Assembly (NCBI RefSeq): GCF_004011865.1
Contig: NZ_RKLP01000001.1
Coordinates: 744,001 to 808,000, forward strand
DNA length: 64,000 bases
Source: Prescottella agglutinans
GTDB lineage: Bacteria; Actinomycetota; Actinomycetes; Mycobacteriales; Mycobacteriaceae
Direction: 5' to 3'
The notes under the pieces are model-generated. The model was given only the letters and a program-made list of their open reading frames with translations. It did not search any database and had not been told where the DNA came from. Below are positions 10,310-19,030 of the stretch, piece after piece. Position numbers and translations under genes: made by a program. Positions within the stretch are counted from its first letter, which is position 1; each line of letters starts with the position of its first letter.

Positions 10310-10348
10310 CAGGGCCACGTCTGGGCAGACCCGTCAGTCGCTAGAGTC

Positions 10349-10381
10349 GCGGGGCCGCATCCGTTTCGGGTGCGGCCCCGC
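10349..10381 (+). terminator. hairpin after the Ugp-like operon
   Basis: Arms GCGGGGCCGCATCC and GGGTGCGGCCCCGC pair over 14 bp (one G-T wobble) with a 5-base loop. No T-run follows, as is common for actinobacterial terminators. It separates the permease from the MMPL gene, whose start is 28 bp further on. Confidence 0.65.
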
Positions 10382-10408
10382 CGCCGTCCCCGGATCCGGA
10401 GAACTCGA

Positions 10409-12529
10409 ATGACACGCTGGGCCTCGATCGTCGTCGCGCGCAAGTGGTGGGTCCTGGCGGTGGTCCTCGTCGCGGCGATCGTCTCCGGCATCTGGGGCAC
10501 CGGGGTGTTCTCGAAACTGAGCCAGGGCGGCTACACCGATCCGGGCAGCGAATCGGCGGAAGTGTCGCGGATCGTCGACGACAACTTCGGCCGGCAGGAC
10601 CCCGACATCGTCGCGATCTACACGGTGCCCGAAGGACAGACCCTCGCCGATCTGGAACCGGCCGTCACCGCAACGCTCGACCGGTTCGCGGCCGAGGTGC
10701 CGACGCAGTCGGTGACGTCGTACTGGTCGGCGGTGCCCCCCGCGAAACAGTTGCTGCTCTCGAACGACGGGACGAAGGTGGGCGCGTCGATCGTGCTCTC
10801 GCCGGACGCCGACGTGACCGTCGCCAACTTCGAGGATCTGCTGCCGAAACTCGAGATCGACGGGGTGGATTCGAAGTTCGCGGGCGGGGCCGTGGTCGGC
10901 GTCTCGCTCAGCAATCGCCTGCAGGCCGACCTGGTCCGCTCCGAGGCGATCGCGATCCCGATCACGCTGGTGCTGTTGGTGTTCGTCTTCGGTGGACTGG
11001 TCGCGGCGGCGGTCCCGGTGTTCGTCGGCCTGCTCTCGGTGCTCAGTTCGCTGGGCATCCTGCGCCTGCTCACCCAGGTCACCGAGGTCAGTTCGTTCGC
11101 GCTCAACGTCGCGTCGCTGATCGGACTGGGCCTGGCGATCGACTACGGCCTGTTCATCGTCAGCCGGTTCCGTGAGGAACTCGCGAGCGGGTCGGCGCCC
11201 GCCGACGCGGCCCGCCGCACCGTGCTGACCGCGGGGCGCACCGTCATGTTCTCGGGCCTGCTGCTGGTGTGCGCCTTCGCGGGCATGCTGGTGTTCCCGC
11301 AGGCGGTGATCCGCTCGCTCGGCTTCGGCGCGATCGCCGCCGTGACGGGTGCGGCGGTGCTGTCGCTGACCGTCGTGCCCGCCCTGCTCGCGATCCTCGG
11401 ACACCGCATCGACGCGCTGTCGTGGCGTCAGGGTGCCGCGCAGCGCGGCGAGGAGCGCGCCCGGCGCTTCTGGGGTGGTGTCGTCACGAAGGTGATGAAG
11501 CGACCGGCCGTCGTCGCCGTCGGCATCACCGCCGGCCTGCTCGTGCTCGCCGCACCGCTGACGAAGGCGACTCTCGGCGAGATCACCTACACCGCACTGC
11601 CCGCCGACGATCCGGCCCGCATCGCGACCGAGACTCTCGCGACCGAGTTCCCGTCGACCGGAGAGGGCGCGACGCTGGTCCTGCGCGGCCCGAACGGCGC
11701 ACCGGCGTCGCCCGGCGATCTGTCGAAGGTCGTCGCGGCGGCCAAGCAGGTGAACGGCATCTCGCAGGCCGTGGTCCTCGCGACGAAGAACGACGTGACC
11801 GCGATCCAGGCGCTCTACGCGGAGGGTGTCGCGGGCGCCGCCGCCGGCGACGCCGTGCAGGGCCTGCGGGCGATCGACGCCCCGCCCGGCACCGAACTGC
11901 TCGTCGGCGGCGGTCGGGCGTCCGTCGACGACGGCAACGCCGCGATCGTGCGCTGGCTGCCCGCCATGATCGCGATCATGGTGGTCTCGACGCTGGTGCT
12001 GATGTTCCTGGCGTTCGGATCGGTGGTGCTGCCGATCAAGGCCGTCGCGATGGCGGGGCTGAGCCTGGCCGCGACGTTCGGCGTCCTCACGTGGGTGTTC
12101 CAGGAGGGGCACGGCGCGGACCTGCTCGGGGTCACGCCGGCACCGCTCGAGGCCACGTTCGTCGTGCTGATCCTCGCGGTCGTGTTCGGCCTGTCCACCG
12201 ACTACGAGGTGTTCCTGATGTCGCGCATGGTCGAGGCCCGGGCGGCCGGCGCCACCACGGAGGAGGCGGTACGGATCGGCGCCGAACGCACCGGCCGCGT
12301 CGTCACCGCGGCGGCGATGCTGCTGATCGTCGTGACCGGCGCATTCACGGTGTCGGGGTTGTCGATCATGCGGTTCCTCGGCGTCGGCATGATCCTCGCG
12401 CTGATCATCGATGCCACCGTCGTGCGGATGCTGTTGGTGCCGTCGCTGGTGAAACTGATGGGCGAGGCCAACTGGTGGGCGCCGGCCTGGATGCGGCGGA
12501 TACACGAACGCGTCGGCCTGGGGCACTGA
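10409..12529 (+). CDS. MMPL-family (RND superfamily) membrane transporter
   Basis: A 706-residue transporter with two repeats of one transmembrane helix, a periplasmic domain and five helices. Helix 1 (VLAVVLVAAIVSGIWGTG) is near residues 14-32. The family signature appears as GLAIDYGLFIVSRFREE in the first repeat and VFGLSTDYEVFLMSRMVE in the second, carrying the Asp-Tyr pairs of the proton relay. MMPL proteins export lipids or small hydrophobic compounds by proton antiport. The length matches the smaller YdfJ-like group rather than the ~950-residue mycolate exporters. The ATG at 10409 has a GGAG ribosome binding site. Confidence 0.9.
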   Translation: MTRWASIVVARKWWVLAVVLVAAIVSGIWGTGVFSKLSQGGYTDPGSESAEVSRIVDDNFGRQDPDIVAIYTVPEGQTLADLEPAVTATLDRFAAEVPTQSVTSYWSAVPPAKQLLLSNDGTKVGASIVLSPDADVTVANFEDLLPKLEIDGVDSKFAGGAVVGVSLSNRLQADLVRSEAIAIPITLVLLVFVFGGLVAAAVPVFVGLLSVLSSLGILRLLTQVTEVSSFALNVASLIGLGLAIDYGLFIVSRFREELASGSAPADAARRTVLTAGRTVMFSGLLLVCAFAGMLVFPQAVIRSLGFGAIAAVTGAAVLSLTVVPALLAILGHRIDALSWRQGAAQRGEERARRFWGGVVTKVMKRPAVVAVGITAGLLVLAAPLTKATLGEITYTALPADDPARIATETLATEFPSTGEGATLVLRGPNGAPASPGDLSKVVAAAKQVNGISQAVVLATKNDVTAIQALYAEGVAGAAAGDAVQGLRAIDAPPGTELLVGGGRASVDDGNAAIVRWLPAMIAIMVVSTLVLMFLAFGSVVLPIKAVAMAGLSLAATFGVLTWVFQEGHGADLLGVTPAPLEATFVVLILAVVFGLSTDYEVFLMSRMVEARAAGATTEEAVRIGAERTGRVVTAAAMLLIVVTGAFTVSGLSIMRFLGVGMILALIIDATVVRMLLVPSLVKLMGEANWWAPAWMRRIHERVGLGH

Positions 12530-12563
12530 GGACACCGCGCCCGCTGCGAACCCTGGCACCACT

Positions 12564-12581
12564 ACTTACTTCGGAGTAAGT
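12564..12581. promoter_or_regulatory. palindromic operator immediately upstream of the acrA1-like gene
   Basis: ACTTACT-TCGG-AGTAAGT is a perfect 7-bp inverted repeat with a 4-bp spacer, ending 7 bp before the ATG at 12589. The size and symmetry are those of TetR-family operators. Binding here would block transcription or translation of the reductase gene. No TetR gene lies in the window. Confidence 0.6.
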
Positions 12582-12588
12582 TCCGGGT

Positions 12589-14583
12589 ATGGCCACGTAC
12601 ATCGTCACGGGCGGCACGGGGTTCCTCGGCAGGCACACGATCGAGCGCCTGCTCGAACGCGATCCCGCGGGACAGATCCACGCCCTGGTCCGGCCCGGAT
12701 CGGTGTCGAAGCTCGAACGGATGTCGCAGGACTGGGCGGGCGGTGACCGGGTCCGGGCGCTCGTCGGCGATCTGACCGAGCCCGGTCTCGGGCTCGAGGC
12801 CCCGCCGCCGGCCGCGAACCACGTCGTGCATCTCGGTGCCGTCTACGACCTCACGGCCGGCGAGGAGCAGGCATCGACCAACATCGACGGCACCCGGTCG
12901 GTGATCGACCTGGCCGCCGGGCTCGGCGCGACCCTGCACCACGTCTCGTCGATCGCGGTGGCGGGCGACCATCGCGGACGCTTCACCGAGGACGACTTCG
13001 ACCTGGGCCAGCACTTCCCGACGCCGTACCACCGGACCAAGTTCGAGGCCGAGCGCCTGGTCCGCGCATCGGGCGCGCCGTGGCGGATCTACCGACCGGC
13101 GGCGGTGGTCGGGAGCTCGGTCACCGGCGAGATGGACAAGATCGACGGCCCCTACTACTTCTTCCCCGCACTCGCCGCGCTGGCCAAACTGCCGTCCGCG
13201 CTGCCGGTCGCGGTCCCGAAACTCGGCTACACCAACATCGTTCCGGTGGACTTCGTCGCCGCGGCCCTCGTAGAACTGATGCTGCGACCGGGACTCGACG
13301 GGCGCACCTTCCACCTCGTCTCCCCCGAGGCGCAGCCGGTCCGCCAGATCTATGCGGCGCTCGCGAAGGCCGCTCATGCACCGACTCCGGTCGCCGACCT
13401 TCCGGGCGCCCTCGCCCGCCCGCTACTGGAGCCCCCCGCCCGGGTGCGCGGCGTCCGCGACGTCGCCCTGCGCCGGATTGGTGTCCCGCCCGTCATGCTC
13501 GACAACCTCACCCTCCCAACGCGCTTCACGACAGAGAGGACCCGAGAGGCACTGCAGGACAGCGGCATAGCGGTGCCTCCCTTCCCGTCGTACGCGACGA
13601 AGCTGTGGGCGTACTGGCGCGAGCACCTCGACCCGGATCGCGCCCGCCGCGACGACCCCGCCGGACCTCTCGTGAACCGCAACGTCGTCATCACCGGGGC
13701 GTCGTCCGGCATCGGGCGCGCGGCCGCCGTCGCCACCGCCGCCAAGGGCGCGACGGTACTGCTGCTCGCCCGCCGCGCCGACGAACTCGACGCCGTCGTG
13801 TCCCAGATCCGCGAGGCCGGCGGATCCGCGTACGCCTACCAGTGCGACATCACCGACAGCGAGGCCGTCGAGCGCACGGTGAAGTCGATCCTGGCCGAAC
13901 ACGATCACGTCGACATGCTCGTCAACAACGCGGGCCGGTCCATCCGGCGCGGACTGTACCGCTCGACCGACCGACTGCACGACTTCGAACGCACGATGGC
14001 GGTCAACTACTTCGGTGCGGTGCGCATGGTGCTGGCCCTGCTGCCGCACATGCGCGAGCGCCGGTTCGGACACATCGTCGACATCAGCACCGCCGGCGTA
14101 CAGGCCCGGACCCCGCGGTTCGCGGCGTACATCGCCAGCAAGTCGGCGCTCGACGCGTTCGCGGACGTCGCCGCCGCCGAGACGCTCTCCGACGGCATCA
14201 CGTTCACCACCATCCACATGCCCCTGGTCCGCACGCCGATGATCGCACCGACCGGCCAGTACAACGCGGGCCCGGCCGCCAGTCCCGAGAAGGCGGCGGC
14301 GATGGTGGTCCGCGCACTGGTCGACAGGCCCAAGCGCATCGACGTCCCGGTCGGCACCCTCGCCGAATTCGGCAGCATCTTCGCACCACGCCTCAAGGAC
14401 CGCGCGCTGTCGCAGATGTACCACGCGTTCCCCGATTCGCCGGCCGCGCGCGGGGAGGCCGGCGGCGAGGTGGAACTCGCGCCCCAGCCGTCGACTCCTG
14501 TCCCTCGACCGACCGGTCCGACCGCCGCCGCGGCCCGGTTCGGGCGACGTCTCGCCCGACTGATCCCGGGCACCCACTGGTGA
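12589..14583 (+). CDS. acrA1: two-domain fatty acyl-CoA reductase-like protein (AcrA1 type)
   Basis: A 664-residue fusion of two Rossmann enzymes. Residues ~1-330 form an extended SDR/acyl reductase domain: TGGTGFLGRHTIERLL binds NAD(P), and TPYHRTKFEAERL supplies the Tyr-x-x-x-Lys pair. Residues ~360-620 form a classical SDR: VITGASSGIGRAA, LVNNAGRS and YIASKSALDAF. This matches M. tuberculosis AcrA1 (Rv3391, about 650 residues), annotated as an acyl-CoA reductase for fatty aldehyde or alcohol formation. The C-terminal ~40 residues are a Pro/Ala-rich tail. The short leader carries a palindromic operator, so expression is probably repressor-controlled. Confidence 0.82.
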   Translation: MATYIVTGGTGFLGRHTIERLLERDPAGQIHALVRPGSVSKLERMSQDWAGGDRVRALVGDLTEPGLGLEAPPPAANHVVHLGAVYDLTAGEEQASTNIDGTRSVIDLAAGLGATLHHVSSIAVAGDHRGRFTEDDFDLGQHFPTPYHRTKFEAERLVRASGAPWRIYRPAAVVGSSVTGEMDKIDGPYYFFPALAALAKLPSALPVAVPKLGYTNIVPVDFVAAALVELMLRPGLDGRTFHLVSPEAQPVRQIYAALAKAAHAPTPVADLPGALARPLLEPPARVRGVRDVALRRIGVPPVMLDNLTLPTRFTTERTREALQDSGIAVPPFPSYATKLWAYWREHLDPDRARRDDPAGPLVNRNVVITGASSGIGRAAAVATAAKGATVLLLARRADELDAVVSQIREAGGSAYAYQCDITDSEAVERTVKSILAEHDHVDMLVNNAGRSIRRGLYRSTDRLHDFERTMAVNYFGAVRMVLALLPHMRERRFGHIVDISTAGVQARTPRFAAYIASKSALDAFADVAAAETLSDGITFTTIHMPLVRTPMIAPTGQYNAGPAASPEKAAAMVVRALVDRPKRIDVPVGTLAEFGSIFAPRLKDRALSQMYHAFPDSPAARGEAGGEVELAPQPSTPVPRPTGPTAAAARFGRRLARLIPGTHW

Positions 14584-14619
14584 CGCGTTTGCACTGGTGA
14601 ACAGGCGTATTTCACCCGA

Positions 14620-14643
14620 CGAATCGCACAGAATTTCGATTCG
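14620..14643. repeat. inverted repeat in the promoter region of the flavin monooxygenase
   Basis: CGAATCG and CGATTCG form a perfect 7-bp inverted repeat with a 10-bp spacer, about 70 bp upstream of the TTG start at 14712. It may be an operator. The 128-bp gap is markedly more AT-rich than its surroundings and holds the only apparent promoter for the gene. Confidence 0.4.
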
Positions 14644-14711
14644 CGAGTTGGCCAAACCGTCTTTCGCTGTGCTAAGCAAGATAGGGGACCAACGAAAATA
14701 GGGAGAAAACT

Positions 14712-16178
14712 TTGACGCCAAGGATCGCGATTTTGGGAGCCGGTCCGAGTGGCCTCGCACAGCTGAGGGCATTCGAGTCTGCACGGAAATCAGGTCTTGG
14801 GTCGATGCCCGAAATTGTTTGTTACGAAAAGCAGAGCGACCTGGGCGGCATGTGGAACTACACGTGGCGCACGGGGCTCGATCAACATGGCGAACCGGTG
14901 CACGGCAGCATGTACCGCTTCCTGTGGTCCAACGGACCCAAGGAGTGCCTCGAGTTCGCCGACTATTCTTTCGAAGAACATTTCGGCCGACCGATTCCGT
15001 CGTACCCGCCGCGTGCCGTGCTGCACGACTACATCATGGGCCGCGTCGACCAGGACGACGTGCGCAAGTACATCCGCTTCGACACCGCCGTCCGGTGGGT
15101 CGAGTACGTCCCGCCCACGAACGAGGGCGAGGCGGGACAGTTCGCGGTGACCGTCGCCGACCACCGCAACGACGTCCTCGAAACCGAGTTGTTCGACCAC
15201 GTGGTGGTCGCGACCGGACATTTCTCGACGCCCAACGTTCCGCATTTCGACGGCATCGAGGACTTCCCGGGCCGCGTGCTGCACGCCCACGACTTTCGGG
15301 ACGCGCGCGAATTCACAGGTAAGCGTCTCCTGCTCGTCGGCAGTAGTTACTCGGCGGAGGACATCGGCACGCAGTGCTTCAAGTACGGCGCGGCCGAGGT
15401 CACGTTCAGCTACCGCTCGAACCCGATGGGCCACGACTGGCCCGAGGGCTTCTCCGAGGTGCCGTTGCTGACCGGGATCGATGGGCACACCGCGCGATTC
15501 CAGGACGGCAGCACCCGCGAGGTGGACGCGATCGTCCTGTGCACCGGGTACCGCCACCACTTCCCGTTCCTGCCCGACGAACTGACGCTGAGGACGAACA
15601 ACCGCCTCTACCCGCGGGACATCTACAAGGGTGTCGTCTCACAGGCGAATTCGCAGTTGTTCTTCCTCGGAATGCAGGACCAGTACTTCACGTTCAACAT
15701 GTTCGACGCCCAGGCGTGGTACGTGCGTGACGTCATTCTGGGCCGCATCGAATTGCCCGACCACGAAACTCGCGAGCGCGATATCGACGAGTGGCGCGCA
15801 CGCGAGGAAAATCTGGGGTCAGCCGCCGAGGAGATCGATTTCCAGGCCGCCTACATTCGCGACCTGGTGGATCGAACCGACTACCCCGAATTTCATGTCG
15901 AAAAGCAGGGTGAGCTCTTCAAACGGTGGAAGAAGGACAAGAAGAGCGACATCATGGGCTACCGGAATTGCAGCTACACCTCGACGCTGACCGGTACCGT
16001 CGCACCGCCACTGCACGACGAGTGGATGAATATCCTCGACGATTCCGCGGAATCGTTCCTGAACAATAATTTCGGAACTACCGATACCGCAGCTCCGCGC
16101 AAGGTGACGCCGATCGGCCCGCGCTTCGCGCGACCGCATCGCGCGCGGTCGGAGCATTCGTCCGAACTCTCGGGCTGA
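14712..16178 (+). CDS. flavin-containing monooxygenase, trimethylamine monooxygenase-like
   Basis: A 488-residue class B flavoprotein monooxygenase. GAGPSG (residues 8-13) binds FAD, the FMO fingerprint [13 protein letters not shown] is near residues 186-198, and [11 protein letters not shown] (about 205-215) is the NADP site. The segment [14 protein letters not shown] and [14 protein letters not shown] closely recall bacterial trimethylamine monooxygenases (Tmm) and related indole-oxidising FMOs. The reaction is N- or S-oxygenation of a soft nucleophile with NADPH and O2. The TTG start follows a GGGAGA ribosome binding site. The last ~35 residues form a basic tail rich in Arg/Pro and Ser. 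Confidence 0.85.
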   Translation: MTPRIAILGAGPSGLAQLRAFESARKSGLGSMPEIVCYEKQSDLGGMWNYTWRTGLDQHGEPVHGSMYRFLWSNGPKECLEFADYSFEEHFGRPIPSYPPRAVLHDYIMGRVDQDDVRKYIRFDTAVRWVEYVPPTNEGEAGQFAVTVADHRNDVLETELFDHVVVATGHFSTPNVPHFDGIEDFPGRVLHAHDFRDAREFTGKRLLLVGSSYSAEDIGTQCFKYGAAEVTFSYRSNPMGHDWPEGFSEVPLLTGIDGHTARFQDGSTREVDAIVLCTGYRHHFPFLPDELTLRTNNRLYPRDIYKGVVSQANSQLFFLGMQDQYFTFNMFDAQAWYVRDVILGRIELPDHETRERDIDEWRAREENLGSAAEEIDFQAAYIRDLVDRTDYPEFHVEKQGELFKRWKKDKKSDIMGYRNCSYTSTLTGTVAPPLHDEWMNILDDSAESFLNNNFGTTDTAAPRKVTPIGPRFARPHRARSEHSSELSG

Positions 16179-16190
16179 TCCCGCCCGAGA
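16168..16190. terminator. hairpin spanning the FMO stop codon
   Basis: TCTCGGGC and GCCCGAGA pair perfectly (8 bp, 7-base loop) and enclose the FMO stop codon. The element sits between two convergent genes and could terminate either. There is no T-run. Confidence 0.45.
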
Positions 16191-16197
16191 CGCGGGG

Positions 16198-17115
16198 TCA
16201 CGAACTCCCTGCCGGAACCCCGGCGGGGAGTTCGCGCATGTCCACCGCGACCACGGGGCGGATCGGCTTGGCATCGGTCCCGCAACTCGCCGGCCGCGCC
16301 GGAAGTTCACGCTGTTCGGTGACGACCCGCCACCGCCGGCCGTCGCGGTGCGTCACGACGAGTTCGTCGCCGCCCTCATCGACGGTGAGATCGTCGACAC
16401 CGGCGGCGACATCCTGACGCACCAGCACCTCCGCGGACTGCCCGCGCGGCCCCCAGTAGCTGCGGCCGCGCAGTCCCGGCAGGTACACCTCCCCCGCCGC
16501 GGCCGCGTGGACCGCCGACGTGCTCTCCTCCGGGGTGAGCCGACCGTAGGTGTTGCCGCTGGGCAGCAGGATCATCGACGGCGCGAACCGGTGGCCGCCC
16601 GTGTGCGAGCATTCCCACACGACGTCCCCGAACTCCGCTGCCAACGTGGCCGCGACCGGGCGGCCGAGCACGGCGCAGCACTGATCGCGCTTGCCGTGCG
16701 CACACACCAACACGAGCGGCCCCGTGACGCGTTCACCCAGCCCCGGTGCGGGACCGGACACCAGGGTCAGATCGATGTCGAGCAGCCCGGCGACGTCCCC
16801 GATCACGAGCCGCTCGCACCAGGAGTTGTCCGGATCCGAGTTCGCCAGCAGCACGGTCCGCCCGTCCCGCACGTACTCGGAGCGCCCCGGACGGCGGATG
16901 AACATCACCCGGACCCCGGCAGCGTCGGCGCGCCGGGACAGTTCGTCCGCGAGTTCCCTCCCCAGCGCGGTGCCGTCCAGCACGTCGCGCCCCCACGCGC
17001 CCGGGTACTCGACGCAGACCCAGCCGGTCACATGCGCCGCGGTCCCGGGGAGGGGTTCGTCCGCGGACAGCACGGAGCACGTGAAGGGGCCAGCCTGGGG
17101 AACCGATTGACTCAC
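16198..17115 (-). CDS. sucrase/ferredoxin-like family protein (thioredoxin-like ferredoxin)
   Basis: A 305-residue protein of the Suc_Fer-like family. The central region has VCAHGKRDQCCAVLGRP, in which Cys residues spaced as C-x6-CC are candidate [2Fe-2S] ligands, followed by the conserved HTGGHRFAPSMILLPSG (two His), then NTYGRLTPE. The fold is a thioredoxin-like ferredoxin. Actinobacterial members are of unknown function; an electron-transfer role is inferred. It is convergent with the FMO gene (19 bp apart), so they are not one operon. Confidence 0.82.
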   Translation of the reverse strand: MSQSVPQAGPFTCSVLSADEPLPGTAAHVTGWVCVEYPGAWGRDVLDGTALGRELADELSRRADAAGVRVMFIRRPGRSEYVRDGRTVLLANSDPDNSWCERLVIGDVAGLLDIDLTLVSGPAPGLGERVTGPLVLVCAHGKRDQCCAVLGRPVAATLAAEFGDVVWECSHTGGHRFAPSMILLPSGNTYGRLTPEESTSAVHAAAAGEVYLPGLRGRSYWGPRGQSAEVLVRQDVAAGVDDLTVDEGGDELVVTHRDGRRWRVVTEQRELPARPASCGTDAKPIRPVVAVDMRELPAGVPAGSS

Positions 17116-17136
17116 CCCGCCATTGTGTACCGGCGC

Positions 17137-17712
17137 TCAGCCGTGGAACTTGCGGCCCTCGGCGAACTGCTCGACGAATGTCGCGATCCGGCGGGCCCGG
17201 GTCTCGGGCCGCTTGGCGTCCTGGATCCGGTACAGCGCCGCGAACCGGTTGCGGCTGTCGAGGGCCGCGAAGAACGCCTCGGCCGCCGGGTTCGCGGCCA
17301 GCGCGGCGGCGAAGTCCTCCGGCACCTGGGCATCCTTCGACCCCGCGTACGCCCGCTCCCACCGGCCGTCGGCCTTGGCCGCCTCCACCGCGGCCAGTCC
17401 CGCCGGCTCCATCAGCCCGCGCGCGATCAGCGCCTCGACGGCCTCACGGTTCCGCTTGGACCACGGGCTGCGCGCCCGACGGGGTGTGAAGCGCTGCAGC
17501 CGGAAGTCGTCGTCCAGCCTTCGGGCCTGGCTGTCGATCCAGCCGAAGCACAGTGCCACCTCGACGGCCTCGGCATAGGTCACCGACGTGTGCGCCGACC
17601 CCTTCTTCGCGAGCTTCAGCCACACACCGGGAGACGTGGAGACGTTGTCGCGCAACCATTCCCGGAACGCGGCCTGGTCGGCGAAGTCACCGACGGTCAG
17701 TTCCTCGGCCAC
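17137..17712 (-). CDS. YdeI/OmpD-associated family protein
   Basis: A 191-residue soluble protein with the family's hallmark segments: FREWLRDNVSTSPGVWLKLAKKG at the N-terminus, YAEAVEVALCFGWIDSQARRLDD, and FTPRRARSPWSKRNREAVEALI, then a C-terminal helical part with PEDFAAALAANPAAEAFFAAL. Family members are linked to stress and peptide resistance in some bacteria, but the activity is not established. The start is a GTG one base after the stop of the upstream membrane-protein gene, indicating translational coupling. Confidence 0.85.
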   Translation of the reverse strand: MAEELTVGDFADQAAFREWLRDNVSTSPGVWLKLAKKGSAHTSVTYAEAVEVALCFGWIDSQARRLDDDFRLQRFTPRRARSPWSKRNREAVEALIARGLMEPAGLAAVEAAKADGRWERAYAGSKDAQVPEDFAAALAANPAAEAFFAALDSRNRFAALYRIQDAKRPETRARRIATFVEQFAEGRKFHG

Positions 17713-17713
17713 G

Positions 17714-18235
17714 TCAGCGTCCTCTCCACACCCGGACGAAGCCCCGCGCCAGGTAGGCGAAAGTGCCGAGCCCGAGCACCCACTTCGTGGTACTGACCGC
17801 GGTCGTGGTGCGGATGGTGGCGTCGGTGATCCGGTCGCGGTGGTCGAGCAGGTACAGGCCGGCGACGTTCTCGATGTAGTCGCCCGCGGCCGCCACGACA
17901 GGCGCGGTCAGGAGCACGCGTTTGGTCGTCGGCGGCAGCGTCGCGAGTTCGTCGAGGCGCCGGACTCCGGCCCGCAGCGCCGCCGCGTAGACGATCGGGT
18001 GAACGAAGTCCGGGTAGAAGTGGCTGCGGTAGCGCTCGGTCTCGGCGGCGTCCATGCCGTCGAGAACCGCGGTGTAGGCGCGCGCCGACGGCGCCGTCTG
18101 CGTCTTCAGCAGCTTCGACCCCACCGGCCCGAGCAGGCGCAGGATGTTGGCCTGCGACACCACGAAGGCGGCGGACCAGGCGATCAGCCTGCCGTTTGCA
18201 CGAAGTGAACCACCCCGGAAACCCATGCCCCGCAT
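17714..18235 (-). CDS. hypothetical protein with hydrophobic segments
   Basis: A 173-residue protein not assigned to a family. It has a moderately hydrophobic N-terminal stretch (LIAWSAAFVVSQANILRLLG), a central soluble part (AETERYRSHFYPDFVHPIVYAAAL) and a second hydrophobic stretch near the C-terminus (TKWVLGLGTFAYLARGFV). It is probably membrane-associated. An ATG at 18226 is an alternative start. It is coupled to the YdeI gene (1 bp apart) and follows the hydrolase gene in the opposite 18.2-kb gap of 21 bp, so all may share the copper ATPase transcript. Confidence 0.6.
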   Translation of the reverse strand: MRGMGFRGGSLRANGRLIAWSAAFVVSQANILRLLGPVGSKLLKTQTAPSARAYTAVLDGMDAAETERYRSHFYPDFVHPIVYAAALRAGVRRLDELATLPPTTKRVLLTAPVVAAAGDYIENVAGLYLLDHRDRITDATIRTTTAVSTTKWVLGLGTFAYLARGFVRVWRGR

Positions 18236-18256
18236 GATGCCACGCGGGAGGGGGAT

Positions 18257-19030
18257 TCAGGGCGCCATCAGGAACGGCAGCACCGCGGATTCGAAGTCGC
18301 GGTACCGGTCCCGGTGGATGCTGTGTCCGCATGCGAACGCCACCACCTCGCAGTCCCCGATCGCGTCGACCGCCGCCTCGAGCAGCACCGGATCCACCAT
18401 GCCGGTCGGGCCGCCCCGCAGGATCAGGGTCTTCGCCTCGATGTCGGCGAGACGCCGCCACCACAGTGGATTCGGCTCGTGGAACTGGGTGAGCGCCGAC
18501 GCCGTCATCGACCGGTCGAACGCCCACACCGCACGCGGGCTCCGCAGCATGCTGGTGGTGGCGTGCCACAGTTCCACCAGCGACGGCAACCGGCCACCGA
18601 AGTTCGGGACCGGGTCGCCGGGCCGCAGCGGCAGCGGCGCCTCCTCGAGCACGAGTCGGCGCACCAGGTCGGGCCGTTCCTGTGCGACCAGCGACACCGC
18701 GTGCCCTCCGAGCGAGTGCCCCACCAGGTCGACGCTGTCGAACCCGAGGTCCTCGCACAGGCCGAGGATGTCGTCACCGAACTCGCCGAACAGGTACGAC
18801 TCGGCGCGGGCACTGCGGCCGTGCCCGCGCAGGTCCACGGCCAGCACCCGTCGGCCCTGCGCCGACACCGACCGCGCGAAACGGTCCCACGTGCGGTTGT
18901 CGCCACCCATGCCGTGCACCATGATCACCGGAACTGGATGTGCCACAACCGAACCGGTGGCACCACTGTCGCGGTAGGCGATCGTGTGGCCGCTGCGGCC
19001 GACTGTCGTCTCGGTAAGCTGCACGATCAT
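18257..19030 (-). CDS. alpha/beta hydrolase
   Basis: A 257-residue alpha/beta-hydrolase with the oxyanion segment MVHGMGGDNRTWD, the nucleophile elbow GHSLGG (about residues 106-111), an acid in the LRGGPTGMVDP region and a C-terminal CGHSIHRD that supplies the His. It resembles esterases and cofactor-free hydrolases, and the substrate is unknown. Its ATG overlaps the stop of the copper ATPase gene as ATGA, so the two are translationally coupled. This is unexpected, as the family has no known link to copper. Confidence 0.82.
   Translation of the reverse strand: MIVQLTETTVGRSGHTIAYRDSGATGSVVAHPVPVIMVHGMGGDNRTWDRFARSVSAQGRRVLAVDLRGHGRSARAESYLFGEFGDDILGLCEDLGFDSVDLVGHSLGGHAVSLVAQERPDLVRRLVLEEAPLPLRPGDPVPNFGGRLPSLVELWHATTSMLRSPRAVWAFDRSMTASALTQFHEPNPLWWRRLADIEAKTLILRGGPTGMVDPVLLEAAVDAIGDCEVVAFACGHSIHRDRYRDFESAVLPFLMAP

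Noticed and set aside
10334-12562. 742-codon antisense ORF over the MMPL gene
   Set aside because: It mirrors a GC-rich coding frame, has Arg/Asp/His-rich low-complexity translation without domains, and the plus-strand MMPL frame has clear family motifs.
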